Positions 51,374 to 59,905 of a stretch of 64,000 nucleotides of DNA are shown one piece after another (within the stretch, counting starts at the first letter, position 1; the number at the start of each line of letters is the position of its first letter). This DNA comes from Pseudonocardia sp. DSM 110487 (GTDB lineage Bacteria; Actinomycetota; Actinomycetes; Mycobacteriales; Pseudonocardiaceae), in assembly GCF_019468565.1 (NCBI RefSeq), contig NZ_CP080521.1, forward strand, positions 7,502,001 through 7,566,000, given 5' to 3'. The notes under the pieces are model-generated. The model made no database searches. It was not told where the DNA came from and was given only the letters and a program-made list of their open reading frames with translations. The position numbers were made by a program, and so were the translations under genes.

Positions 51374-52146
51374 GCAGGAACGTCCCGGTGAACGTCTCCG
51401 AGCTGGCCGGCCGGCTGAGCAAGGCCGTCGCCGACCGCATCGCCATCACCAAGCTGACCGACGATTTCCCCGGGCTCGACATTCTCACCGGCTACCGGGT
51501 GCAGGGCGAGCTGCGCGCCGCCGCCGGGGTTCTCGCCGGTTGGAAGCTCGGCGTCACCTCGCGCGCCAAGCAGGCCCAGGTCGGGGTGTCCAGCCCGATC
51601 TACGGCTTCCTGCCCGCCGCGGGCGCGGTGGACCTGGGCGAGCCGCTCGACACGTCGGTGCTCATTCAGCCGCGCTGCGAGCCGGAGATCGTGTTCATCC
51701 TCGGTCGCGACCTGGAGGGCGCGCACGTCACCGCGGCCGACGTGCTCGCGGCGTCCTCCGGGGTCGCCGTCGGGATCGAGGTCCTCGACTCCCGGTTCGT
51801 CGACTACGACTTCACCATGGCCGACGTGGTCGCCGACAACACCTCGGCGAGCCGGTTCGTCGTCGGCGCCCCCGTCGCGCCCACCGGAATCGACCTGCGC
51901 CTGGTCGGGGTCGTGCTGGAGAAGAACGGCGAGGTGGTCGCCACCGCCTCCGGCGCCGCGTCGCTGGGCCACCCCGCGGCCGCGGTCGCCTGGCTGGTGC
52001 GGCAGCTCTCCGCCGACGGCGAGGGGCTCGCCGCCGGGCAGATCGTGCTGTCGGGCGGGCTCACCGCCGCGGTCCCGGTCGGCCCCGGTGACGTCGTTAC
52101 CGCGTCGATCGACCGGCTGGGCGCGATCGAGCTCGCCGGCCGCTGA
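51370..52146 (+). CDS. 4-Oxalocrotonate decarboxylase (2-oxo-3-hexenedioate decarboxylase)-like
   Basis: A 258-residue paralogue of the hydratase. GWKLGVTSRAKQAQVGVSSP, RCEPEIVFILGRDLEG and GIEVLDSRFVDYDFTMADVV carry the metal-binding Glu/Asp set; GQIVLSGGLTAAVPVGPGD is the conserved C-terminal end. In meta-cleavage pathways this enzyme and the hydratase form a complex that converts 4-oxalocrotonate to 4-hydroxy-2-oxovalerate. The 4-base overlap with the hydratase is the usual arrangement. With its partner frameshifted, pathway function is doubtful. Confidence 0.85.
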   Translation: MSRNVPVNVSELAGRLSKAVADRIAITKLTDDFPGLDILTGYRVQGELRAAAGVLAGWKLGVTSRAKQAQVGVSSPIYGFLPAAGAVDLGEPLDTSVLIQPRCEPEIVFILGRDLEGAHVTAADVLAASSGVAVGIEVLDSRFVDYDFTMADVVADNTSASRFVVGAPVAPTGIDLRLVGVVLEKNGEVVATASGAASLGHPAAAVAWLVRQLSADGEGLAAGQIVLSGGLTAAVPVGPGDVVTASIDRLGAIELAGR

Positions 52147-52156
52147 GCGGCTGTCT

Positions 52157-52200
52157 CCGACCTGCGCTGACCCGCCCCCCGGCTGCTCAGCGCAGGTCGG
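52157..52200. terminator. Bidirectional hairpin terminator between convergent genes
   Basis: CCGACCTGCGCTGA (52157-52170) and TCAGCGCAGGTCGG (52187-52200) are perfect 14-base arms around a C-rich 16-base loop. The right arm also encodes the final residues and stop of the minus-strand IclR gene. Confidence 0.85.
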
Positions 52201-52976
52201 CCCACGACAAGCGGGCGAAAACCGGATTCCGTGCCGCCTCCCGTCCCAGCGCGTTCGCCGAGGTCTGCACCGCCATGCCCAGCTGCACCGCCGTCGACGT
52301 CGCCGACGTGCGCCGTCACCGACAGCGCGGCGATCACCGTTCCCTGTGGCGTGATCGGAGCTGCCGCGCACAACACTCCGGGCCCCGACTCCTCGCACTC
52401 GTACGCGACGCCGCGCTCCCGGATCGCCGCCAGCTCGGCGCGCAGCGCGGATTCGTCGGTGATCGTCGTCGGCCCCAGAGCCGGCAGGCCGTCGGCCACG
52501 ACCGCGTCCACCACCGTCGGCTCAGCCCACGCCAGCAGCGCCTTGCCCACCCCAGTGGCATGGGCCGGCAACCGGCCGCCCACCCGCGACCCCATGGGCG
52601 GGGCGGCCCGGCTGCGCAGCTTGGCAACGTAGACGACCTCGGTGCCGTCGAGCACGGCCAGATGGACGGTCTGACGGGTCGCGTTGCGCAGGTCCGCCAT
52701 GTTCGCCAGCGCGAGCTGCCGCAGCTCCCGTGGCCGAGCGGCCCGCTCGCCGAGCTCGAAGAACCGAAGGCCCAACCGTACGTTCTGCCCCGAGCGCTCC
52801 AGGAACCCGTGCTCGACGAGCTCGGTGACCAGCCGCGACGCGGTGGCCTTCGCCAGCCCGGTCCGGCGCGCGATCTCACCGATCCGCAGCTCCGTGTCCT
52901 CGGCGCCGAACGCGTCGAACACGCTCGACACCCGACCGATCAGCGACACCGGAACGTCTCGCTCACTGGAACGCAT
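52187..52976 (-). pseudogene. IclR-family regulator, frameshifted near the C-terminus
   Basis: HTH at residues 30-65 (RIGEIARRTGLAKATASRLV, TELVEHGFLERSG) and the effector domain (GSRVGGRLPAHATGVGKALL, GPGVLCAAAPITPQGTVIAA) are intact. After HVGDVD near 52300 the frame is lost; in the next frame the family ending (QLGMAVQTSANALGREAARN, FARLSWADLR) continues to a stop at 52189-52187. One base change restores a full 262-residue protein, so this could be a sequencing error. It follows the P450 gene on the same strand. Confidence 0.8.
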
Positions 52977-52991
52977 CCCCTAGTGTCCCGA

Positions 52992-53005
52992 ACCGGAAGT
53001 CCGGT
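52992..53005. promoter_or_regulatory. Perfect palindrome upstream of the IclR gene
   Basis: ACCGGAAGTCCGGT (6+2+6) lies 16 bases before the IclR start, in the 61-base gap behind the P450 gene. IclR proteins commonly bind such dyads to repress themselves. Confidence 0.6.
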
Positions 53006-53037
53006 GCATAAATCGGCGGATCCAGGTTTCCGCTGGG

Positions 53038-54261
53038 CTAGAGGCGGACGCGGACGGGGACGCTCTCCCAGGCCCGCAGGGTGTTGTTGTGGTGCCGCAC
53101 GGTCGGGCCGGCGAGCTCGATGCTGCGCACCCGCCGGGCCAGGGCCGTGAGCAGCGCCTCGGCCTCGAGCCGTGCGATGTGCTGGCCGATGCACTGGTGG
53201 AGCCCCATCCCGAAACCGACGTGACCGGAGGGGTCGCGGGACAGGTCGAACGAGTCGGGGTCGTCCCAGCGCCGCGGGTCGCGGTTGGCCGCCCCGAGGA
53301 ACATGAGGATCTTCTTGCCCTCCGGGACGACGTGGTCGCCCACGCGGACGTCGACGGTGGCCGTGCGGAAGAAGGTCTGCACCGGTGACTCCCATCGAAC
53401 CGCCTCGTCGAAGGCGACGCGCGCCAGCGACGGCTGCTCGCGCAGCCGCTGCCACTGCTCGGGGTTGGTCGCGAATCCGTAGAGCACAGCGGACAGGCCG
53501 TGCACGGTCGTGTCCACGCCCGCCGTCAGGAGCGATCGGACGATGAGGGGCGCCTGCTCGGGGGTGATGTCGCCGCGGTCGGCCGCTGCCCAGATCTGCG
53601 CGCCGAACCCCTCGTCGGTGAGCGCCTCGCGGGCGCACTGGGCGCTGACCCACCCGGACAGTTCGGCGATCCGCGGCGCGCCCTGCGCGACGAGGTCGTT
53701 GCTCGGGCCGAAGGCGTTGAACGCGAAGTCGCCGTAGGGCAGCAGGTTCTCCCGGCCTTCCTTCCCGATGCCTACGGCGTCGGGGAACACCCGCAGCGGG
53801 AACGCCTCGGCCAGTGCGCCGACCGCGTCGAACTCCTGGGTGTCGAACTCGTCGCCGCCGGCCACGAGGTCCGCGACGAGTTGCTCGGCGTCGGCGAGCC
53901 ACTGCTCGCGCAGCCGGCGCAGGGACCGCGGACCGATGATCTTGGTCAGCACCCTCGCCGGCGCGTCGTGGTGCGGGGGGTCGGCCTCGAGCAGCAGGCT
54001 GGGCGGGCGCCACGGCTTCTCGTAGCGGAAGTTGGACAGTCCCACGCCGGCCGCCGACTGGAAGTCCTGCCAGTTGACCAGCGCGGCGTGCACCTGCTCG
54101 TAGCGGGCGAAGGCGTACACGTCGTAGCGCGAGAGGTGCACGACCGGCCCGGCGTCGCGCAGCTCGGTGTGCAGCGGCAGCGGGTCCTCCAGCACCTCGT
54201 GGCTGAAGGGATCGGTGTCGTTGGTCGGCAGCGTGGTGCCAGAGCCCAGGATCGCGGTCAC
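53038..54261 (-). CDS. Cytochrome P450, CYP199-like (methoxybenzoate O-demethylase type)
   Basis: A 407-residue soluble P450. I-helix TAGVDTTVHG, ExxR as EAVR, and the heme loop GFGMGLHQCIG with the ligand Cys are all present. The stretches ESPVQTFFRTATVDV, LMFLGAANRDPRRWDDPD and NNTLRAWESVPV are typical of CYP199A enzymes that O-demethylate 4-methoxybenzoate or hydroxylate other para-substituted benzoates. The gene lies 18 bases after a VanB-type reductase gene and would be co-transcribed with it. Confidence 0.92.
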   Translation of the reverse strand: MTAILGSGTTLPTNDTDPFSHEVLEDPLPLHTELRDAGPVVHLSRYDVYAFARYEQVHAALVNWQDFQSAAGVGLSNFRYEKPWRPPSLLLEADPPHHDAPARVLTKIIGPRSLRRLREQWLADAEQLVADLVAGGDEFDTQEFDAVGALAEAFPLRVFPDAVGIGKEGRENLLPYGDFAFNAFGPSNDLVAQGAPRIAELSGWVSAQCAREALTDEGFGAQIWAAADRGDITPEQAPLIVRSLLTAGVDTTVHGLSAVLYGFATNPEQWQRLREQPSLARVAFDEAVRWESPVQTFFRTATVDVRVGDHVVPEGKKILMFLGAANRDPRRWDDPDSFDLSRDPSGHVGFGMGLHQCIGQHIARLEAEALLTALARRVRSIELAGPTVRHHNNTLRAWESVPVRVRL

Positions 54262-54279
54262 GGATACGCCCCTTTGCGG

Positions 54280-55272
54280 TCAGAGATCGAGAACGAGACG
54301 GTCGCTGCGGGCACGGGACACGCAGATGAACATGCAGTCGCCTGCTCGGCGCTCGTGGTCCTCCAGCAGGGCGTCGCGGTGGTCGGGCTCGCCGGCGAGG
54401 ACCGTGGTCTCGCAGGTGCCGCAGATGCCCTGGCGGCAGGAGGACAGCACCTCCACCCCGACCTTCCCGACGGCTTCGAGGATCGTCATCTCGGGCGGAA
54501 CGGTCACAGTGACCCCGGTGCGGGCCAGCTCCACGTCGAACGGGGCCCGGCGGACGGCGGCAGGGGGCTCGTCGCTCACGAACCGTTCGGCGCGCAGGGT
54601 GTGCGGGCTCCGGTCGGCGCAGACACCGTCCATGGCCGCCAGCAGCGGCGCGGGTCCGCAGGCGTAGATCTTCACGCCCGCACGGGGTGCGCCGAGGAAA
54701 CCGGGCAGGTCCAGCAGGCCGAACTCGTCCTGCGGAACGACCTGCACCCGATCGCCGTAGCCCGCCAACTCGTCGAGGAACGCCATCGACGCCCGACGAC
54801 GGCCGCCGAAGAGCAGGCGCCAGTCGGCGCCGAGCATGTCGGCCTGCCGCACCATCGGCAGCAACGGCGTGATGCCGATACCGCCCGCGACGAACAGGTA
54901 GTGCTCCGAGGGGACCAGCGCGAAGTTGTTCCGGGGACCGCCCACTTCGACCGGGTCCCCGACCGCGAGCTCGTCGTGCACGTAGGCGGATCCACCGCCG
55001 CCGGCCTGCTCGCGCAGCACCCCGACCCGGTAGGTGAACGGGTCCCAGCGGTCCCCGCACAGGGAGTACTGGCGGGTCATCCCGTTCGGCAGCAGGAGAT
55101 CGATGTGGGCCCCGGGCGCCCAGTCCCGCAGCCGCAGGCCGGCGGGTGAGGCCAGCTCCAGCGTCACCACGTCCTCGGCCACCAGTTCCTTGGCGGTGAC
55201 GCGCAGGGGGGCGACGTCGGCGGAGACCGCGCCCTTCTCGGTGCCGATCACACCCGTCAACGTGTGGATCAC
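54280..55272 (-). CDS. Phthalate-dioxygenase-reductase-type electron-transfer protein (FMN/NAD/2Fe-2S)
   Basis: A 330-residue three-domain protein: flavin domain (LPNGMTRQYSLCGDRWD, the RxYSL FMN motif), NAD domain (FVAGGIGITPLLPMVRQA, KIYACGPAPLLAAM) and a C-terminal plant-type ferredoxin domain (CRQGICGTCETTVLAGE with a fourth Cys in CMFICVSRA). This order is that of VanB/PDR reductases, which usually feed Rieske oxygenases. Here the neighbour is a P450, so it probably delivers electrons to heme without a separate ferredoxin. GTG 55272 has AGGAGG just upstream. Divergent from an IclR gene. Confidence 0.9.
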   Translation of the reverse strand: MIHTLTGVIGTEKGAVSADVAPLRVTAKELVAEDVVTLELASPAGLRLRDWAPGAHIDLLLPNGMTRQYSLCGDRWDPFTYRVGVLREQAGGGGSAYVHDELAVGDPVEVGGPRNNFALVPSEHYLFVAGGIGITPLLPMVRQADMLGADWRLLFGGRRRASMAFLDELAGYGDRVQVVPQDEFGLLDLPGFLGAPRAGVKIYACGPAPLLAAMDGVCADRSPHTLRAERFVSDEPPAAVRRAPFDVELARTGVTVTVPPEMTILEAVGKVGVEVLSSCRQGICGTCETTVLAGEPDHRDALLEDHERRAGDCMFICVSRARSDRLVLDL

Positions 55273-55335
55273 TCGACCTCCTGGTTGTTGCCCGAAGAGT
55301 CCGGCACCCCGCCCCGGCGACGAAGCCCGTTCTCA

Positions 55336-56166
55336 ATGGACGAGAAACCTGCGACACTTGCCGATGTGCCGCGCGCCGCCACCGGGGAGTCGTCCCTCGC
55401 GCGCGCTGTCCGGATCATCGCCGCGTTCACACCCGACGAGACGTCCCTGCGCGTGTCCGAGATCGCCCGCCGGACCGGCCTGCACGTCGCGACGGCATCC
55501 CGGCTCGTCGCCGAGCTCACCGCCCACGGGCTGCTCGAGCGGGGGCCCGACCGGGAGGTCCGCGTCGGGGTCCGGCTGTGGGAGCTCGCAGCCAGGGCGT
55601 CGCCGACCCGGTCGCTGCGCGAGGCGGCCCTGCCCTACCTGGAGGACGTGCACGCCGTGGTCGGCCACCACGCCCAACTCGGTGTGCTGGACGGTGCGGA
55701 CGTGCTGTTCCTCGAACGGCTGTCGGCACGCGATGCGGTGATCAACTACACCCGGATCGCCGGCCGCATGCCGCTCCACATCTCCTCGTCCGGGCAGCTG
55801 CTCCTCGCGCACAGCCCGCCGGAGGTGCAGGAACGCGTCCTCCGGGCACCACTGCAGCGCTACACCGCCGACACGATCACGACTCCCGATGCACTGCGGG
55901 CGACGCTGGCCGAGGTACGCCGACGCGGCTACGCCCTCACGGAGGGCCACGTCCACGTGGACGCGACCGGGGTCGCCGTGCCGGTGCGGGGCGCCCTGAA
56001 CGAGGTGGTGGCAGCGCTGTCCGTGATCGTCCCCAACGACGGCCACGCGGAGGCCTGCGTGCCGGTACTCCTGGCCGCCGCCCGCGGCATCAGCCGATCA
56101 CTCACCGCCGCTGCCACGAAGGCTCCCTATTCACGACACCCCGGCAACCCCCGACTGACCGGATAG
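55336..56166 (+). CDS. IclR-family regulator of the P450/reductase pair
   Basis: A 276-residue IclR protein. HTH: RVSEIARRTGLHVATASRLV, AELTAHGLLERGP. Effector domain: HHAQLGVLDGADVLFLERLS, RIAGRMPLHISSSGQLLLAH and GVAVPVRGALNEVVAALSVI. I start at ATG 55336; the frame is open back to a GTG at 55264 but that would overlap the divergent reductase start. The 63-base gap between the two starts must contain both promoters, so repression by this protein is likely. Confidence 0.9.
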   Translation: MDEKPATLADVPRAATGESSLARAVRIIAAFTPDETSLRVSEIARRTGLHVATASRLVAELTAHGLLERGPDREVRVGVRLWELAARASPTRSLREAALPYLEDVHAVVGHHAQLGVLDGADVLFLERLSARDAVINYTRIAGRMPLHISSSGQLLLAHSPPEVQERVLRAPLQRYTADTITTPDALRATLAEVRRRGYALTEGHVHVDATGVAVPVRGALNEVVAALSVIVPNDGHAEACVPVLLAAARGISRSLTAAATKAPYSRHPGNPRLTG

Positions 56167-56204
56167 ACCGGCGCTGACCGCCCATCCGGCTACCATCCGG
56201 CAGC

Positions 56205-57205
56205 ATGGTCACGGGGCCGGCAATGGGGGCGGGCAAGCTCCTCGACGGCCGTTTGAAGTTTCGGCACCTGATCCTGGCCGACGTTCTCACGGCTCGGGGC
56301 AGCGTGGCCGGGGCAGCCGCAGCGCTGCACGTGACCCAGCCCGCGGTGACCCGAGGGTTGCAGGAGCTCGAGCGGGTCCTGGGCGTCGAGCTGTACGAGC
56401 GTGGCCCCCGCGGCGTGGAGGCCAACGAGCTGGGACTTGCCTTCACCGAGTACGCCCGGGCCATCCTCGCCCAGGTCAACCAGGCCGAACGGCACCTCGA
56501 CGAGATCCGCAACGCGACTCGGGGGAGGGTGGTCATCGGCACCCACGTGGCCGGCTCCAACCTGCTGCTCCCGCGAACCGTGTCCCGCCTGAAGCGGGAG
56601 CGGCGGCTGCTGACGATCATCGTGCGGGAGGGGACGCCCAGTTCCTGCTGGAGGAGCTCGCCGCTGGGCGGGTCGACATGATCCTCGGGAGGATCAGCGG
56701 GCCCACTCCGGAACACACCCGGCGGCATGCACTGTACGAGGAGGAGGTCCGGATCATCGTCCGTGATGGGCACCCGCTGACCACCCGTGCTCGGATCGAC
56801 CTGTCCAACCTGCTCGACCACACCTGGATCCTCCCCGGGGCCGAGACCACCCTTCGGATCGAGCTCGAGGAGTACTTCGCGCGGCACGGCCACGAGTTCC
56901 CCGTCGACCGTGTCGAGGTGACGGCCCATCTCGCCGTCCTGCGGCTGCTCATGGAGACCGACATGGTGGCCGCCCTGCCCGGCCTGGTCGCTTTCGAGCC
57001 CGGGCTCACCGCCCTGCCACTCGAGCTGGACGGCGTACGGACGTTGGTGGGAGTGACCGTGGCCGAGGGACGGCGTCTCAGCCACGCCGCGACGGCCATG
57101 TTCGCTGCGCTGGGCGAGGAGGTCGAGAGGGTGGAACACCCGGGATTCGGGCTCGCCGCGGGAGCATCCGGCGCGAGCGCCGGTCCCACCATGACCCCGC
57201 GCTGA
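56205..57205 (+). pseudogene. LysR-family regulator, frameshifted
   Basis: HTH (LKFRHLILADVLTARGSVAG, ALHVTQPAVTRGLQELERVL) and the first part of the sensor domain run to about 56637. There a base is lost in GACGCCCAG and the frame moves to QFLLEELAAGRVDMILGRIS, continuing to a proper end (TDMVAALPGLVAFEPG) at 57205. It resembles GbpR/galactose-type LysR proteins. A one-base correction gives about 333 residues, so a sequencing error is possible. Confidence 0.8.
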
Positions 57206-57276
57206 GCCGCCGCGGGCATGGGTCGCGCGCTTTTCGGCATTGGTCGGCCCTCTCGGCCTCACCTAGCGTCACCGTC

Positions 57277-57450
57277 ATGCCCCATCGAGAACGGACGCCG
57301 CAGAGCCCACCGGTGAGCAAGGTGCTCGACGGCAAGGCCACCCCGCGGGGGGCCTATCCGCACGTCAAGGTGGTCGGCAACCTGGTCTTCGTGTCGGGCA
57401 CCAGCAGTCGACGCGCCGACAACTCCCTGGCCGGCGTGCAGGTCGACGCG
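57277..57450 (+). pseudogene. RidA/2-aminomuconate deaminase-type N-terminal stub
   Basis: KATPRGAYPHVKVVGNLVFV, SGTSSRRADNSLAGVQVDA is the first 50-60 residues of a YjgF/RidA protein of the 2-aminomuconate deaminase type. It breaks off at about 57450, where an MFS fragment begins in another frame. Confidence 0.7.
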
Positions 57451-57670
57451 CGGTGTGGGTTGGGCCGCGGCCATGGGGCGGGTGGGCTCGATCGTCGGCC
57501 CCGCAGCCGGCGGGATCCTGCTGGGCCTGCAGGGCCGCGCCCAAGGCATGGTGCTCGCGGCCCTCATCCCCGGGGCGCTCGCCGTGGTGGCCCTCGTCGT
57601 GGTCGCCCCCCGGCTGCGGGCCCGATCCAAGGATCACACAGGGATCGCCGCCGCCACGGATCCTCGCTAG
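57450..57670 (+). pseudogene. C-terminal stub of an aromatic-acid-type MFS transporter
   Basis: GWAAAMGRVGSIVGPAAGGI, LLGLQGRAQGMVLAALIPGA and LAVVALVVVAPRL are the last two helices of an AAHS-type (aromatic acid:H+) symporter, ending at a stop in 57668-57670. It is fused head to tail to the RidA stub. Bases 57671-57867 show nothing. Confidence 0.7.
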
Positions 57671-57867
57671 GGCGTCTGCCACCGCTGCGGCGATCAGGCC
57701 AGATGCTGCTCCCGGCGAGGCTCCGGCCACCGCCGCTCCGGCCACCGCATGGACCAGCCCGCTCGCTCCGCGCGGCCGCCGTTCCTCACCGCGGCTTGTC
57801 GCTACAGGAATCTCCGATCACGCTCAAATCAGGTCGGGCACCGAAAGCCGCCGTACTTGATGAATGC

Positions 57868-59826
57868 TTACGTCGCGCGATCGTGACAGGCAGCGGATGT
57901 GCCGCCGGGCAGGTCGAGGGCCGGGTTTCGGTCGCAGAAACCGCTCGGCTTGAGGCTGAAGCCGGAGTAGTCGACCGGCATCACCGGCCAGTCCTCAGGG
58001 CGTGGGACGTGCGTCGGCCCGAACACGTGCCAGAGCACGACGTCGGTGTCCACGATCGAGCGGTCCGCCGCCGTCCAGGCCGGCAGCCCAGCACCTCCGG
58101 AGTGCTGGTTGGGTCGCTCGCCCGCGGGGTAGCGCTCGGACTCGTCGAAGCGGGTGATCCAGAGGTGCCGGCGGGCGAAGGCGGCCCGCTGCGCGACCGT
58201 GGCCTCCGGCTGGGCGAGCAGGGTCGGCCCCGGGTGCGGGTGCAGGTGGTAGGCCCGCGGCGCACCGACCGCGTTGCGGGTGCTCGGGTTGGAGATCCGC
58301 CAGACCCGCCCGACTGCGGGATCGGCCATCCGCACAGCCTCTGACTCCGACCTCAGCGGCGTCGTGCGCGTGGTGAAGGCGTTGCCGTGGGGGTTGTCGG
58401 GGCCGGTGGGCACGCCGACCATGTCGATCTCGTGCACGGAGTTGCCGCTCCCTGCGATCTCCACGTCCAGACGGGCGCAGAACAGGTGCTGGTGGAAGGG
58501 GGCGAACAGACCTCGGGCGATCTCGCTGGCGTGCGGGTTCGCAGTGCCGGGATGCCCGCCTGCGGTGAACACGATGCCGGTCGCCTTGACCTCGAGCTCG
58601 ATGGATCCGTCGAGGTAGAAGTACCAGAAGAAGCCGTAGTCGTAGTTGCCGATGGTGGCGAAGAACGACACGACGAAGCGTCGCGACCGGCGGGTCTCCA
58701 CCGCTCCGGTGAGCACGTTGGTGTGCTTCCAGAGGATCCCGTAGTCCTCCTCGTGCATGCAGATCGCCTGCGGGATACGCACGGGCCTGCCGTGATCATC
58801 CGCAACGACCGCGTCGAGGTAGTGGATGACTCCAAGGCAGTCGCACCCGAGCCGCAGCGAGTTCGCGTTCTTGCCGAGCAGGTACTCGCCTGCGTCGAAG
58901 TAGCTGATCCAGTGCCGGAAGGGCGAAGGGTCGCCGTAGGGGACGACCATTTCCGGAACCGACGCCCGGTACAGCACTGGGAGCGTCTCGCCGTCAGTGG
59001 TGAACCCGACCTGGTGCAGCGTGAGGCCCTCGCGCGCGTTGAACCCGACTCGCAGCTCCCAGTTCTCCCAGCGGACAAGGGATCCGGCCACCGTGAAGCT
59101 GGGCCCCTCCGGCTGGGTGATCTCGATCGGCTTGAGGGTCGTCCGGGCCGGCCCGACCGATGCCGGGTCGAAGTTCCCGTCCGCTGCAGGAACAGGGACG
59201 TCCCCTGCGTCCTCGACGCACAGAACCTCGCTCGAGATCACGTCCACGTCCGCGATCAGGCCCTCGACCGGGTGCGCCCACGGGCTGTCCTCGACGTGGT
59301 CCCGCAGGAAGGTCAACCCGCGCAGGACCCGGCGTCCCTTCTCCCGCGGTACGTCGAAGAAGCCCGGCGACAGCGGTGCGACGAAGGTGAGCGAGGTGTC
59401 GGTGACACCCCGCCGGGCCATCGCAGCCTGCCAGTGCGGGTCGGCCTTGATCAGGTCCGCGCAGCGGTCGTATTCCTCGAACAGCACCGGCGGCTGGCCG
59501 TAAGGCGCCTCGGTGGGGTCCACGTCGGTCCACGACTCGACCCGTGCGCCGTCGAAGTCGACCAACACTTCGGCGATCGCCCCTGTCGCCACGTCGAGGA
59601 GGGTCGCTTCCACCCGGCGCGGCACGGCGTCTCCCGGCCGGTGACGACGAACCGTGTCCTTGGCCGGCTCGCGCAGCAGCAGCGAGGCGAACCGGGTGCT
59701 CGGTGCCAGGCGACCGGTGGACTCCAGCACGGCGCGGGCTCGGGTGACGTCGGAGGCCGTGAGCGGGTCGAGAGGGTGCGCGACCTCGACGTCCTCGGCC
59801 CGTGAGCGCGGCGTGGTGACGGTCAT
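57868..59826 (-). CDS. Copper-containing primary-amine oxidase
   Basis: A 652-residue copper amine oxidase. ATIGNYDYGFFWYF carries the Asn-Tyr-Asp motif in which Tyr395 becomes the TPQ cofactor; WISYFDAGEYLLG contains the catalytic base Asp311; copper ligands are FHQHLFCARLD (His445, His447) and a third His in the C-terminal HVFGPTHVPRPEDWP. It oxidises a primary amine to the aldehyde with release of ammonia and H2O2. I start at ATG 59826. It is 79 bases behind the AraC gene and has the same 11-bp motif as the aldehyde dehydrogenase gene. Confidence 0.95.
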   Translation of the reverse strand: MTVTTPRSRAEDVEVAHPLDPLTASDVTRARAVLESTGRLAPSTRFASLLLREPAKDTVRRHRPGDAVPRRVEATLLDVATGAIAEVLVDFDGARVESWTDVDPTEAPYGQPPVLFEEYDRCADLIKADPHWQAAMARRGVTDTSLTFVAPLSPGFFDVPREKGRRVLRGLTFLRDHVEDSPWAHPVEGLIADVDVISSEVLCVEDAGDVPVPAADGNFDPASVGPARTTLKPIEITQPEGPSFTVAGSLVRWENWELRVGFNAREGLTLHQVGFTTDGETLPVLYRASVPEMVVPYGDPSPFRHWISYFDAGEYLLGKNANSLRLGCDCLGVIHYLDAVVADDHGRPVRIPQAICMHEEDYGILWKHTNVLTGAVETRRSRRFVVSFFATIGNYDYGFFWYFYLDGSIELEVKATGIVFTAGGHPGTANPHASEIARGLFAPFHQHLFCARLDVEIAGSGNSVHEIDMVGVPTGPDNPHGNAFTTRTTPLRSESEAVRMADPAVGRVWRISNPSTRNAVGAPRAYHLHPHPGPTLLAQPEATVAQRAAFARRHLWITRFDESERYPAGERPNQHSGGAGLPAWTAADRSIVDTDVVLWHVFGPTHVPRPEDWPVMPVDYSGFSLKPSGFCDRNPALDLPGGTSAACHDRAT

Positions 59827-59856
59827 GGCGACAGTGTCGAGCGTGGCGACGGTGCG

Positions 59857-59867
59857 GTCTTGACCAG
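59857..59867 (-). promoter_or_regulatory. CTGGTCAAGAC motif upstream of the amine oxidase gene
   Basis: Read on the minus strand, CTGGTCAAGAC ends 31 bases before the amine oxidase ATG. The identical 11-mer in the same orientation relative to its gene precedes the aldehyde dehydrogenase gene. Candidate AraC/FeaR-type site. Confidence 0.6.
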
Positions 59868-59905
59868 GTCGGACCGGACGTTGACCGGACGCGTACACCT
59901 TCACC

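Noticed and set aside
52940..55357. Very long minus-strand open frame over the P450/reductase region, and similar long frames at 2600-3883, 10456-12291, 13716-15491 and 31989-33770
   Set aside because: They are Arg/Ala/Gly/His-rich antisense or out-of-frame shadows of well-identified genes, produced by the high GC content.
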